Of a DNA stretch of 64,000 nt, positions 31,889-43,520 are shown one piece after another. The DNA comes from Plasmodiophora brassicae (Eukaryota; Endomyxa; Phytomyxea; Plasmodiophorida; Plasmodiophoridae): positions 1,860,001 to 1,924,000 of the forward strand of contig JASFAU010000001.1 of the NCBI GenBank assembly GCA_039704465.1. The letters run 5' to 3'. Numbering within the stretch: position 1 is the first letter of the stretch; every line of letters starts with the position of its first letter. Under the pieces are notes generated by a model that worked only from the letters and a program-made list of their open reading frames with translations, was not told the DNA's origin and searched no databases. The translations under genes and the position numbers were made by a program.

Positions 31889-33417
31889 TTACTGCAACGT
31901 CACGCTTGTTGGTGGATCGGACACGACGACAATGACGTCGTCAGTGAACGATGGCAGGTCGCGCGCTTTCGTCACAACCGCGAGCTTCCAGACGAAACGG
32001 GGATACCCGACGTGATCGCTGCGCGTAGATTGCTCATGTCGTCTGTCGATGACGAGGGTGCTCTGGCCGACGAGGTGCTCTCCGGGAACTAATTCGGCTG
32101 CTCGTGCATGATCGACGGGTGTGTCTTGCACGTGCAGGAGGGTGTGATTGAGGCGGGTGCGATCGGGTTCGCCAGGCGCGCGTACGACCTCGCGGTCCAC
32201 TCGGGTCAGTGACGCGACGATGGAAACGGATTCCAGGAAGATGTGCATCTGCGTTTTCAGCACGACATGGACGACGTTAGGTGCTTCCGGCACCAGGTAG
32301 GGCCGTCGATCGCTGAACAGGAACGCCTGAAAGCGACGAACCAGGTAAAGGCGCGCGTTCCATAACGCATACATCGCGATCGCTTCGGAGACAAATGCCA
32401 AAACCCACATCTCAAAGAGTACGCCGCCAACGCCAACCCAGGCCACGTAATGGACCAGAGCAGGCGTCGCCAAACAATGGAATATAACAGACGAGAACAC
32501 CAGAAGGAATCCTCTTCGACGCCGGTCCACGATGTCGTCGAACCGGTCGTCAATGAGCGGGTACGCGTACCGTCCAATGGCGTCACTGTACGTTTTCAAG
32601 TCGGTCGTATCAGGGCGTATGACAGTTATCGGCGGCGACAGGACCGTGAAAATCGCAGCCAAACACGATATGGCCAAGGCGACCACCATCATGCCAATGG
32701 GTTCGAACATAGGAGCCATGTGCACGAAACTGTACCCATCGACAACAAATACGTGCAGGTCGGAGCCGACTGGATACGAACGCATCACATCCTCGGCATC
32801 CTCTAATGACGCTAAACGCAGGTGCCCATATGGCAATGGCCAGAAGGTGCTGTTGGGGATTCAGTTAAGCACGATTCGTGGCCATTTTGAACTGACCTTG
32901 ATGACAGGTTCCGCTGATTCCAGACAGCTGAGTACGCAATGACAGGTTCGTACTCAAACTCATGCTCGTCCTCGTTGTCGTCATGGACCGATCCTGACGT
33001 ATGCTCCTCAACATGGGAGTGAATCACGCGGGCGATGATTGGGTCGGAGCGGGCGGCGACAGAGAGGCGATGCGCCTGAAGAGCGACATCGCGTGCAGAC
33101 ATGATCGCGAATACCGTGCACAGACACACGGCAATGACGCCGACCGCCGTCCGCGAGAAGAGCCCACGATTCTGCAGGAACGATCGCCTCGCCTGCAAGC
33201 GCTCGCGAAACTTATCCTTCCAGTGCCGAGACGTATCCGAGTCGACGCTGCCTTGCGTCCGATTGCAGATCTCAAACCATAACGAGGGCTGGCCGGCAAA
33301 CGAGCTCCATGCGCGGCACGTCGCCGACAGGCCGCACACAGATCGCTCGTCCAAATACCCGAATACCATCATAGTCAGGTCCGACGGCAGCCGCCGGGAC
33401 CAGTCGATGTTCGCCAT
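31889..33417 (-). CDS. F-box protein with multiple membrane segments
   Basis: Minus-strand exons 32897-33417 and 31889-32849, with one 47-nt intron, give 493 residues. The N-terminus is an F-box: RLPSDLTMMVFGYLDERSVC and GLSATCRAWSSFA..PSLW. At least four hydrophobic segments follow: TAVGVIAVCLCTVFAIMSA, GMMVVALAISCLAAIFTVL, GFLLVFSSVIFHCLATPALV and VLFEMWVLAFVSEAIAMYAL. After the last span comes a ~110-residue soluble tail ending SDPPTSVTLQ. An F-box on a polytopic membrane protein would recruit SKP1-CUL1 to a membrane, which is inference. I know no named family with this order. The ATG at 33417 directly precedes the F-box; an upstream in-frame codon is GTG only. Confidence 0.7.
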
Positions 33418-33515
33418 TGCCGACACTTCGCGCACGGCAAGCGACACTGAAATGACCGCAGTCTGCAGCGTTATCTGTCTTCATTCATAAAAATAGAATC
33501 AGGTGCAGCTGTACT

Positions 33516-33587
33516 GCCCCTGTGGCCCAATGGTTAAGGCGCGTGCCTACGGAGCACGAGATTCCGAGTTCGAATCTCGGCAGGAGC
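33516..33587 (+). tRNA. tRNA-Arg (ACG)
   Basis: The 72-nt cloverleaf has acceptor GCCCCTG/CAGGAGC, D-arm GCC...GGC, anticodon stem CGTGC/GCACG with loop CTACGGA (anticodon ACG, read as inosine), and T-arm CCGAG-TTCGAAT-CTCGG. Acceptor pair 3:70 is a C-A mismatch; the other six pair. A T run follows from about 33595. There is no intron. Confidence 0.93.
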
Positions 33588-33732
33588 TACCGGCTATTTT
33601 TGACTTTTTACGCGTCGCGACCAACGTCTCGTTGCACGACTCTATGAGCGGTTTCTGGCCTCGACTGAAGAGGAAAGTTGACGCGGCTCTTCTCAAGAGA
33701 CGTCGTTTCATCATTGCAAAGCGCGAACTGGT

Positions 33733-36024
33733 TTATCGAACGGATGACACTTCTTTCGAAGGAAAGTCGGCGTTGTCAGATGAGGACGGGCCTTCATCGC
33801 CTTCGTCGGATGCATGCAGAAACGCAGACAGCAGACTGCTTTCGGAGCCGGTACCGTCACCTCGGGCCGAGTCCAGGTAAACCGACTGAATGATGTCGTA
33901 CAGATCCAGCATGACAGTCTTCACTGTGGAGCTCGCGGCCTTCTTTGATGTGCACATAGAGACCACCGTGGCAACAACATCGTGCTCGATGCCGTTGAAG
34001 GCGACTTCGCGCAGCACTGGATTCATTATCGCAGCACGCCACAGCCGGTGCAACTGAACCAATACTAATGGGCTTGTGAATGGATCGCTGGTCCACTTCC
34101 ATAGTCGTGGCCATAGCGAAGCCTTCAGGGCGACCTTGTCATTGCTTTCGGTACATTGCACGACCATCGTGACGAGCAATGCCAGCAATGCTAACCGTTC
34201 CGGTGAGAATGACTTCGATCCCCATAGGCTATCGTCGTCCACAGCAGCAGATGCCAACGGGATCAGTCTATGCAAGGATCGCGAGACCTGCCGGAGGACG
34301 TCGTCAGCATCGTCAGAGGGCTCACCACCAGCACCCGACTCCTGATCAAGCTTCAAAGATGCCAGCGAATCTGACAGGTCCTCCGTACTGTCACCAACGG
34401 AAGCACGTTCTTGCAAGGCAATTGCAATTGCACATCGTGACAGTGCCACCATGCGACAGAGCGCGTTAAGCAATACGATCGTGGAACGTGCCGTCAGACT
34501 GCCCGCCGCAATTCGGGAGAAGATGCCACCCTCCTCGCCATGCAGCTCGAAAAGTATCTTAGCTGGGGGCATGATCGACCACATTTCGAGAAGATGTGCA
34601 ACCAACGACGCAATCTTGTCGTTATTATCGCGCATCACCAGGTCGACCATCTTGGGCAGCAAGCAATCGTCACGAAATGTTTCGAACAAAGAGGGCTGAC
34701 CTGCCAGCATGACGACGAGCTGGGCGACGGCGGGCTCGTGGATAACGCGAATCATGGCGTCGATGGGGGACGGTTGAAGGGTCAGGAACGCATGGCAGAC
34801 GGCGACAGGGTTAACGGTCAGCATGTGAACGAGAAGCGCCGCAACATGGTACAAATTGGCATGGGCCGGGTCGAATCCTTCTTGAAACAGTTGTCGAGCG
34901 ATGCGGGAGCCCTGCACCTTGAGTAACGCGGTAACATTGGCGTCGTTCGCTGTCACCAGTCGCATAACTTTGTACGACTGGCGAAGAGCGCCATGGAGCT
35001 CAGTTTTCCCAACAGGCGGGTTCGGTACTTTGCAGCGGGTAATGAAGTGAATGAACGACTCGCAGACGCTAGGCTGACAAAGGAAATTCAACATACGTGG
35101 CGTGAACCGGGGATGATCCAGATCCAGGAACTCCTCAAGCGCCCAGGCTGACTCATCAACCGCGTCGACGGATTCGGCACTGGACGGAACAGGCATAGCC
35201 AGGTACCTCTTCAGCATCCGGAAGACTGATTGCAACATCATGTCTTCCGTTGACGATTCGGTTTGCATGACAATATCGCGCATGTCCTGTTTCAGTTCGG
35301 CATCCAGGGACCGAACCTGACGCGAGAACACGCACGGACGCAGCACAAAGCAGTGTGTCAGCAAACGCAGCGACGATATTCGCGTCTTTTCGCCACGCAT
35401 GGACTCGTCAACAAGCTCGCTTATAGCTGTCCAGGTCGTTTCGGGCCGCTCGCGAAATGGAAACTGAATCAGCATGGCGGAGATCATATTTAGGCAGGTA
35501 AGGTGAGACACCGATGATGCTGGCAAGCGGTTTGAGCAATGGGACACGAGAGCATCGATAAGAACGAAGTCACTGCTCCAATCTGGCATACAACATTAGA
35601 TGCAGTAAAACGTCGTCGGGCACTCTGCAATCACCAAGCCATACCTGCTATTTGCTTCAGTAACAGCTGGAACGTAGCATCCACGACCTCGGCGTTGTCC
35701 TCAGCGGTCTTAGTCGCAAGCGCCGGCAGCAGGGTCGCCAGGAACGTATCGGGCAACGCAATATCGCTGACGTCGAGCACTTGAACAAGTTGTTGGACGA
35801 GCCGACAGCAGTCCTGGACGTCGCTGGCCTATCGTACCGAATTAGAATCTCAACAGAACGCCTGACGAGTAATATACTTTCGATTTTGTGAACTCGACAA
35901 TCTCGTCAAACAATTCGTCATCGGCGTCACTGTCGTCGTCCAAGGCGCTCAGCCTGCCGACCAGATCGAGCAGAGCAGGATCGGTTTCCTGGCCATCGCC
36001 GTCGCCGCCGACGGCCATCGTCAT
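33733..36024 (-). CDS. HEAT/ARM-type protein with SAPS-like region (possible PP6 regulatory subunit)
   Basis: Minus-strand exons 35878-36024, 35645-35828 and 33733-35582, with 49- and 62-nt introns, give 726 residues. It begins acidic (LSALDDDSDADDELFDEIVE) and continues as all-helical repeat. From about residue 280, LEEFLDLDHPRFTPRMLNFL resembles the SAPS start (ELLDE...N.kLv.FL), and later PIDAMIRVIHEPAVAQLVVM and WTSDPFTSPLVLVQ fit the SAPS pattern of 'lLkHi...imDLL' and 'NnFLH..V'. SAPS proteins (PPP6R, yeast Sap185) steer PP6/Sit4. About 250 residues precede the SAPS-like part, more than is usual. Similarity is weak and judged by eye, so a different ARM-repeat family is possible. Confidence 0.5.
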
Positions 36025-36472
36025 CGAGCGACCGGTGGGGACGACGCCTACGCAGCACCCTGCACCCCCTCCCAGCCAGTCACCGGCACAGCAGCAGTAC
36101 GGCTGCGGGTCGCCCTCACCCAAATGAAGAAACTGCGGCGATGAACTACGTGCCGGCGGCAGCGGCCAGTAGTACCCACCCCTCACTGGCTCCGTACGAC
36201 GCCGTTTAGGAGTTCCGACGCACACGCGTAACGGCACTGGCGAAACAACACCGGGTTATGTTCTCGAACCTCGTAGCGGGTGTATGTGATCGCTCAACGA
36301 AACGGTAAGTTCGTGGAGTGTCCCGATGGTATGGCCCGGCAATAACGGAATCCGAGAAGCCATTCGGTGTCGTGGGTGCGTCCCCCTCCCAAGGCAGAGA
36401 CGATCATTGCGCTGTTGCCGAGCGTGGCGCGAGGCGGACTGCGCGACCCAACTGCAGCCAGGGCACCAGGCG

Positions 36473-38779
36473 ATGAGTCTGAGGCTGAGCCGTGTCGGCG
36501 CTGAAAACGTGGTCTGCCTGGCACCCGGGGAGCATGTCGTCGGCAGGGATGCGCGTGCGTCCGTTGTTGTCGACTCTAGGCGCGTGTCGCATCGCCACGC
36601 GGTCATCGGTACGGTACTGACATTCGTGCGAGGTTACGAGCCGCCTTAAACCAATTGTGCAGATCACAACCCGGATAGTGACTTTGTCTTCGTTATGGAC
36701 GTCGGGTCCGTGAATGGTGTTCGTTTGCAGTCCTTGTCGTCTGCCGTCCCCTCTGAGCAGCCGCGAATCCGTCCGAACGTCTGGTACGCGGTCCCGCCAG
36801 GCTCCGTCGTCACATTTGGAGACGCTGCGTTCACGCTCACGAAGGTTAGTCTATCTGGTTACCGCATGCGCGCTACAGTTCTTATTCAGAACACTGGGCA
36901 GTCGGAACAAAGCGGGTCGCCGCCGAAGGTGGACTTCTGTCCGGAGCAATTCAGCGATACGAGAACGCTTGCTATGGATGAGGAACCTGCAGACGATGCC
37001 GTTACCTCAGTCGATAAGGATGATATTGCGTCGAGGTCGTCGTCTGAGGCGTACTTAGTTCCTGGCAGTCCCCAACCTGACTTGTCGCCTGCACTTGACG
37101 GTGCACAATCTCCTGTTCTTGGTGGTACGCCTCCGCTCGTTGCGTTGAGTCCTCCTGTGGAACCCGCCGATGTAGGCACGGCGTCAGTCCTTGGTGTCGA
37201 GCCACCTGCTGCAAAGAACGGAACAAACGACATGGATGTGGACCAGGGGCCTTCTACGGCTGTCGGCCACAGCTCTCGAGGACCATCACCTCCGGGTTCC
37301 CCTGAAATGCACCCATCTGAGGCCGAGCCAGGTTTGGAAATGACCCCGTTGGAGATCCCAGCTCCCCGCGTGCCTGATGATATGGCTGACAAGCCAGTGT
37401 CGTTGTTGACGTCCAGTGAAACGCACCCTGCTGGAGAAAGCGTCATATTACCGCATCGAACGAATCGCGTTACGGCAACGCCATCCCAGTCAAAGTCTGG
37501 CACCGTTGTTCGAAAGCGTCGACGAGCTGCGAATTCTCGTAATCTGCGTTTTCTACACATTGCAGACCGTGCTGATATAGTGTCCAGGTACTTCAGCTTT
37601 TCAACAGGTAGACAGCGACGAACATGATGAGTCTGCAAGTGCAAAGCCAACGAATGTAGCTGAACGCACGTTACCTGCGTCGCCAGACGTGCAGGAAGAC
37701 AGCAAGCAGCGTCGTGATAATCCTGAAGAAGATGACGGCAAAGTCTCTTCGGAAGTTCCCATCGTTTCGCGCCCAGAGGAGAACCCAGAAACGGTCCCAG
37801 CTACGATTGGGACTGCGTCCGATGTGGACGGGACGAGTCCAGAACCACCAGTGGCCGAGTCAGTCATCTGCACATCGCGCGTGGGGCTGTCGTCTTAGCC
37901 AAGAATTTCAATAGGGAACCGAGCGCGAAACCTGAACGTGACTCGCCTGTCATCATGTTCACTGGGATTGCAACCGAAGATCTGCAGCAGGTTCGTCGTG
38001 AAGCTGCCCTTGTTTCGTTATTCGTCTCAGGCAATCCAATGGTTCAGATGGTACAAGTTCTGGGAGGCGTCCTTACAGAGGAACCTGGCGCGGCCACTGT
38101 CCTTGTGTGTGACCATGTTCGACGCACCGTTAAGGTCTGCTCTGCACCATTATCTTTGATTGTAAGGGTCCTGATGATTTTATCGCAGTTCCTCTGTGCA
38201 ATCTCAACGGCCAAGCACATTGTTAACGAGCAGTGGCTTCTGGACAGCGCCGCTCAAAAGCATTTCTTAGGTGGGTGACGTCTGTCTCGGATTGGAGCTC
38301 GGTGAAGTGCTGATCATGGTCTGCAGAATGTGCACCATACTGCGTCCGGGATAAGCCCGCTGAGAAGAACTTCAAATTCAACCTCGAAGTGACGTTGGCC
38401 AGGCCCCACCGTGACAAGCTGCTCAGCGGAAAGCGCTTCTGGGTGGTGAAAGGATGCAAACCGTCTCCCAGCGATTTCAAACCGATTATTGGGTGCGCTG
38501 GTAGGTATACTTGCTCTGCGCGTGACGTTACAGCATGTTCGTAATTACATCTATGTAGGCGGTACCGTTGTGGAAGGCAAATCACCGCCTCTACCTTCGC
38601 CTGACTTGTTCGTCATCTCGTCCACCGAGTTGGACAAGGAGAACGAGAAGCTGGCTACGAAAGGGCACACATTGTACGATAAGGAGCTGGTTCTCACCAG
38701 TATCCTCCGGCAGAATTTCGAAGCGCATGACGAGTACAAGATATCGGTGCCTTCGCCGCGCAAGAAGGCTCGTCGGTAA
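36473..38779 (+). CDS. MDC1-like DNA-damage adaptor: FHA plus tandem BRCT
   Basis: Exons 36473-36608, 36663-36844, 36890-37538, 37612-37858, 37915-38134, 38189-38270, 38327-38500 and 38559-38779 give 636 residues. The N-terminal FHA domain shows HVVGRDARASVVV, SRRVSHRHAVI and GSVNGVRL. About 290 residues of Ser/Pro/Glu-rich linker follow. The C-terminus is a BRCT pair: VIMFTGIATEDL, VQVLGGVLTEE, VCDHVRRTVKFLCAISTAKH and NEQWLLDSAA, then KNFKFNLEVTLARPHRDKLL, PIIGCAGGTVVEG and LYDKELVLTSILRQNF. That is the MDC1 order; animal MDC1 binds phosphorylated H2AX through its BRCT pair. Introns are mostly 45-58 nt; the 73-nt one at 37539-37611 is the least certain join. Confidence 0.8.
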
Positions 38780-39036
38780 TGTGCTCCTGTCAGTGTTTCC
38801 TACAATCATAGTCTATGGCTCTATACCAGTATTTTGTGTTTCATACATACCCACATCGGTTCAGGGGTCGTAACCCCAGCGACATAACAGGGACCGAGAA
38901 TCGTCCACGGGTGCGGATCGGGCCTTCGCTTCCGGGATGCCAATTGGGCAACGTGGTGCCGTCCCGGGATACGCCGATCCCAGGAAAAGCTTCCGCCAAT
39001 ATCATGGTTACTCAGGTAGAAGAGGAGCATTCGATA

Positions 39037-40006
39037 TTATTTACCCAGTTCAGCCATGAACGTATCGTAAGCGCTTTCGGCGCTGACGGCCGATTGTCTA
39101 GGGGGCTGGGGTGTCGCAGAACCATCGCCAACCGGTGGAGCCAGTTGTGGCATCGGGACAAGACGACGGCGCTTCGGGGCCGTCGGTTTCGACTGCGGCC
39201 GCCTCACCATCATACTCGTCGGCATGAACTCGGTTCCAGCAATGACGGGCGGTCCTGACTCGACCACCGGTTCGCGACGGATAACGGGTCCTTGCTGCAT
39301 GAATGACCTTGAATCGGGAACGTGTCGAGGCGCGACATGCTGAGGCATTGACGGTGCGGGTAATCGTTGTTGTGTGCCCCACGACGGTGCACCACCATAT
39401 GACACCGGTGCTGCCACCAGGTTAGGAGGCGGTGGCGGTTCGTGGGAAGATGCCAGATGTTGCTGTTGATAAGGTGCGGCGTGCACTGCCCAGGGAGGGG
39501 CAAGATGAGCAGGTGCCAAGTTTGGCGGTGGCGGCGGCTCATCGTCAGGAGACGGCGCTGCTGCCCCGGATAATGATTCGGCTTGTTTCGATTCTGGTAC
39601 AGGCTTGGAAGACGATCCTGACGAGGACTGGCCGAGCAGCTTGCTGAGGCCTTTGACAACGACGGAGCTGTCGTGCTGGGCGCGTTCCTCAACGATTCTG
39701 CGTCGTTCAGTAAGGTCACGATGTGCCTCCAGCAGACGTCGTTTGTGGGCCAATAGTTTCGGATCGGCTGTGCCCTGGCGTTCCGCCCACTGGATGCGCT
39801 TGATCTCGCCCAACACCTGCTCCGGCGTCCGCGTCGACATGATCATCGACTGACGCGCCTTAACCTTATCCTCGGCGTGCTTCTTCGCCTGCTTCTTCTT
39901 CTCCTTCTTTCTACAAACGACAACCAGCACAGCCCGTCAGCCGCCGCCCGCCTTCCCACACCAGAGCCAGCCGGCATGCCCACCTCCATTTCTCGACCGG
40001 GTTCAT
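39037..40006 (-). CDS. WBP11: WBP11-like spliceosome-associated protein
   Basis: Minus-strand exons 39984-40006 (23 nt) and 39037-39910 give 298 residues across a 73-nt intron. The spliced start MNPVEKWRKKEKKKQAKKHA matches the WBP11 'MNPTDxxRKExRKKExKKNKK' N-terminus. It continues with TPEQVLGEIKRIQWAERQGT and LAHKRRLLEAHRDLTERRRI. A Pro-rich middle has two PPPPPNL motifs, likely WW-domain ligands. The C-terminus carries EFMPTSMMVRRPQ, parallel to WBP11 'RFVPTALRVRR', and ends YDTFMAELGK like 'YEAFMKEMEGLL'. It is about half the length of human WBP11 (641 aa) because the Pro-rich part is shorter. The role is in late pre-mRNA splicing, in the nucleus. Confidence 0.85.
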
Positions 40007-40477
40007 CGCGCCGAAAATGTCCGTGGCAGCAGCTCACCGTCGCAACTTCTTGCCGGACCCGAACGGCCGAACGCTGCTCGCGTGCCGTCCAGCACCGCCG
40101 GCAGGAAGCGGCCACCCCATGGAGCTGGACGCACTTTGACGGCTGGCGGCTCTGGGTACACCCAAACGCTGAACGGTGGCGACGACGGCAGTGCCTTGTG
40201 GAGGTGACGGATACCCAGTCTCGGGGCCGGGATCAGGCAGTCGCCGAGATCGCTTGGAGAGCGCGCGGCGCAGCGAATCCCTGAAGTGCGTTCAACGCCC
40301 CTAGATACACTGCTTCTCGACTGCGTCCTCGTTGTCGGCGATGCCGCCTGGGGGCGTGTCCCGAGCTCAGGACAGGCGAAACGCCACTCGTACTCGACTT
40401 CGTTGCTGACGTTGAACCGTGAATGGCGTCGTGCATGCAACAACCGTATATACGAACGAGTGTACTGATTGGTGCGT

Positions 40478-43400
40478 CTACTGGACAGCGACTAGCGGTG
40501 CACGTCGGCAGAGGTCGTCCACAGGGCATCGCTCGAGAGGCCGCCCGTGGGTCCAGATCGCTCCTGCGTACTTGTGGAAGAGATGCCGGCTGATCTCAAC
40601 GGTATCGCCAGTCGGTTCCGTTGGGAATTCGTCGGACGCGTGCTGCCAGTTGAGCTCATGCCTGTACGCGTAGTGCAGGTAATCGGACCTGTCGAACTGG
40701 GTCCTCTGCTCCAGCGATTGTACCGCCATGTCGAAGAACAGCTGCCACCGAGGCCTGCAGCAACCGTATCAGGCGGGTCAGACACCGCTCTTCAGGGGCG
40801 GCGCGCGTCACTCTACCTATAGTACGACTCCATGAGGCCGGCCCAGTCTTTCGACGCGTAATCGGCAACTGCGACAGCAAACGTCATGGTCGTTCACATC
40901 CGGCAACGCGGGTCCACGTACTCTCCGCTCGTGGGCCCCACATCGTGATGAGGTTCCTGGCGTTGAACAGGAACTTGTCCACTGGGACGTCATCGTTGCC
41001 CTGGGCCGCTCGGCGAGCGCCATCCAGCCATGTCCCGAGCAGCCAATGCGAGTCGGATGCCAGGATCCGATCCAGATCGGTGATAACGTCGAGGAACTGC
41101 TGCCCGGCCTGCTTCGCCCGCTCGACCTGCCCGGCGCGGTACGCGTCGACGAAACGCGCGTGCACGTCAAGCATGAAGTTGTTCAGGACCTGTCGCGTCA
41201 CGTCGACCAGATCGTACCGGAACGTCGCCTGGTGGGCGAACTCGGGCGCCGCGTGCAGGAGCTCGTACCAGGCTTCCACCAGCGTCGCCGGATCGTAATG
41301 TGGGATCGGGTTCATGAATCGACGGGCGGCGAATGCGAACCTGGGCTCCACACCTGCAATGGTCTGCGCCACCGTTCACGATTTGCGAGGCATTCCGATC
41401 TGAGCGAGATTCACACCTTTGTGACCGACCACTGCCCGCTGGAGCATCGGTAGGCGTTCCGCTGGATGAGGTCCCAGGCAAGGTCCACGTGACCGTTAGG
41501 GGCCGGGCCACCATAGCGCCGCCAGGCGAACAGTCGGAACCATTCGTCGAGGTCCACAGGTTCATGACGCCACGCCATCTCCAGCATCAGTTCGTACAGG
41601 GCGTAGTTCTGCTCGATGCCCTCGGGCGTCAACCCGATCCCGATCATCTTCCCGTCCGACGCTGTCAACGCGCGAACCGGCTCCGACGAGATGACATCGG
41701 CGCGCCCGTACAAACCGTGATTCCCTGCAGGTCACCCTTCTGTCAGCATCGGCCAGGTGACGACGCGCTTGCATAGGCGGGGGCCACCTCCAAAGTTGTG
41801 CAGCATGTTATAGATCTGTTTGGCACACCATTCAGTACGACAGCATCGTGAGCGCGCAGGAGCGGTACCCAGCGTTTGCCGAAGTAACCGTTCGGCTGGT
41901 CGTAGATGGGGACGACGTCGGAGAACAGGTCGAGGACGACCAGGCGGTCGTCTGGCACGCCCGACAGGTACGCCTCGATGTTGCCCGGCGTCCAGGTCCG
42001 CTTGTCGACGAACAGCCATCCCTGCATGACCCATATGGCATCCGGGTCCGCTGCCGTCATGCTCTCCAGCTGAGCATCCGCCCACGTCAGCACACGCCGT
42101 TCTCCACCAAGATCAGGGGCAACCCGCCTCACCGTTGACGCGGCCGTCGCCGACAGGTACTTATGGTCCATTGATTCCGGGCGCATCTGGACAGCCCTCA
42201 ATCAGGGAATCGCATGACGTCGTACCGCGGCTGCGGCGGGGCCAACCTCGTTGTACGTGTCAGCGTTGTACAGGTGGTCGGTCCCGAACTCGCGAGATAT
42301 CTCCTCGACGAACGCCCTGCCGATGTCGGTGAAGACCGGCGACCCCGGTTGCACCATGTAGACGTTGGTGTACTTGGCCTCGAAGGCGCCCCAGGGGGAC
42401 GCCGGGCGAATCTCGGCGTCCGGCCAGATCCGTTTCGCAGCGGCCGGGACGTGCCCAGCGAACGCAGGCAGGATCGCCTTCATCCCCAGCGCGCGCGCCC
42501 TGCCGAGGATCTTCACTTGCAGGTCGCGCTGCTGGTCAATCCACTTGTCTGACAGCGGGCCCTGCACATGATCGTCCATCAGCCTCAGTGCGCCTTCAGG
42601 CGGCGGCAACGTGTTAGCGTACGGCCCAGGCGCGAAGGTTCCCCATTCGGTGCCATGCCAGGAACGCCGGCCCCGTGAAGAACTCGTCGAGCTCGTCCCT
42701 GGTCATGCCGAACCGCTCGACGAAGACGCGCCGCCAGATGTACTCCTGGCCGGTCAGCGCCAGCGGCGCGTTGATGCCGTTCAGCGCCATCCAGTCCAGT
42801 TCGCGCTCCCAGCGGGGCCAGTCCCACCACACGGCCGTGTACGAGAACGTGCACACGTTCATGTAGTACCTTGCCAGAGCACGCGCGTCGTCAGTCGATG
42901 GACCGTCCGGTCGATTGGCGCCGCCCGCCTTACGAAAGCGGCACGGAACGACGGCGCTGGACGCGACCGCGTGCCTTCGGCAGGCCATGCGAACCCTGCA
43001 GCGGATCCGTCTGGTCGCCGCTCCACGATATGTGCACGTTGGCGTCGTACCTGACGCACGCGCCCAGTGTCAGGCGTGCACTGCACATTGGTGCAGGCGA
43101 TCGGGGCGGGGCGACCTACTTCAGGTACCAGCCCAGCGCCGACGTCAGCGCCGCGATCGACGTCCCGCGTATGACGAGCTCGTCGTCGACGGATTCGTAT
43201 TCGAACCGGTGCAGGTCGTCGACAATGGCGTCGTCGGGCGCCAGGTCGAACTGGACTTGGCCGGCGAGCTCCTTGCCGAGGACGCGCTCAGCGAACTGTC
43301 GCACGGCTGCAAGGTCGTCGCTGGAGGCAGCGACGAACGGGACGGCGACCGCGACGGCCAGTGTCAGCAGACGCACCACGGCCATCATCGTCGTCTCCAT
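40478..43400 (-). CDS. NAGLU: Alpha-N-acetylglucosaminidase (NAGLU), about ten exons
   Basis: Minus-strand exons 43120-43400, 42975-43050, 42623-42928, 42247-42561, 41869-42186, 41788-41815, 41415-41724, 40922-41340, 40817-40868 and 40478-40754 give about 793 residues. A signal peptide opens it ([18 protein letters not shown]). GH89 blocks follow: [115 protein letters not shown] and [15 protein letters not shown]. The enzyme trims heparan-type glycans in lysosomes or outside the cell. The 42929-42974 intron appears to be GC-AG, and the last ~30 residues are uncertain. One exon is only 28 nt. Confidence 0.92.
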
Positions 43401-43520
43401 CCAGCACTAAAACTGGGGGACGAACGCCGGCGACCGCCAGGCGCCGGCAGCAGTGGAGGAGGAGGCTCCACCACCACCAACCAGTCGGTGACTCGGAAGT
43501 ACCCGTCTGCCAGGAATAGA

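Noticed and set aside
33733..36024. eIF3m/PCI identity for the N-terminal part of the SAPS-like gene
   Set aside because: Helical spacing is similar but the conserved eIF3m core (RLQLLSNLF and the PCI winged helix) is absent.
43051..43119. Second tRNA-like or RNA fold in the NAGLU first intron
   Set aside because: The segment is GC-rich and can pair, but no cloverleaf or known RNA motif forms; it is an ordinary 69-nt intron.
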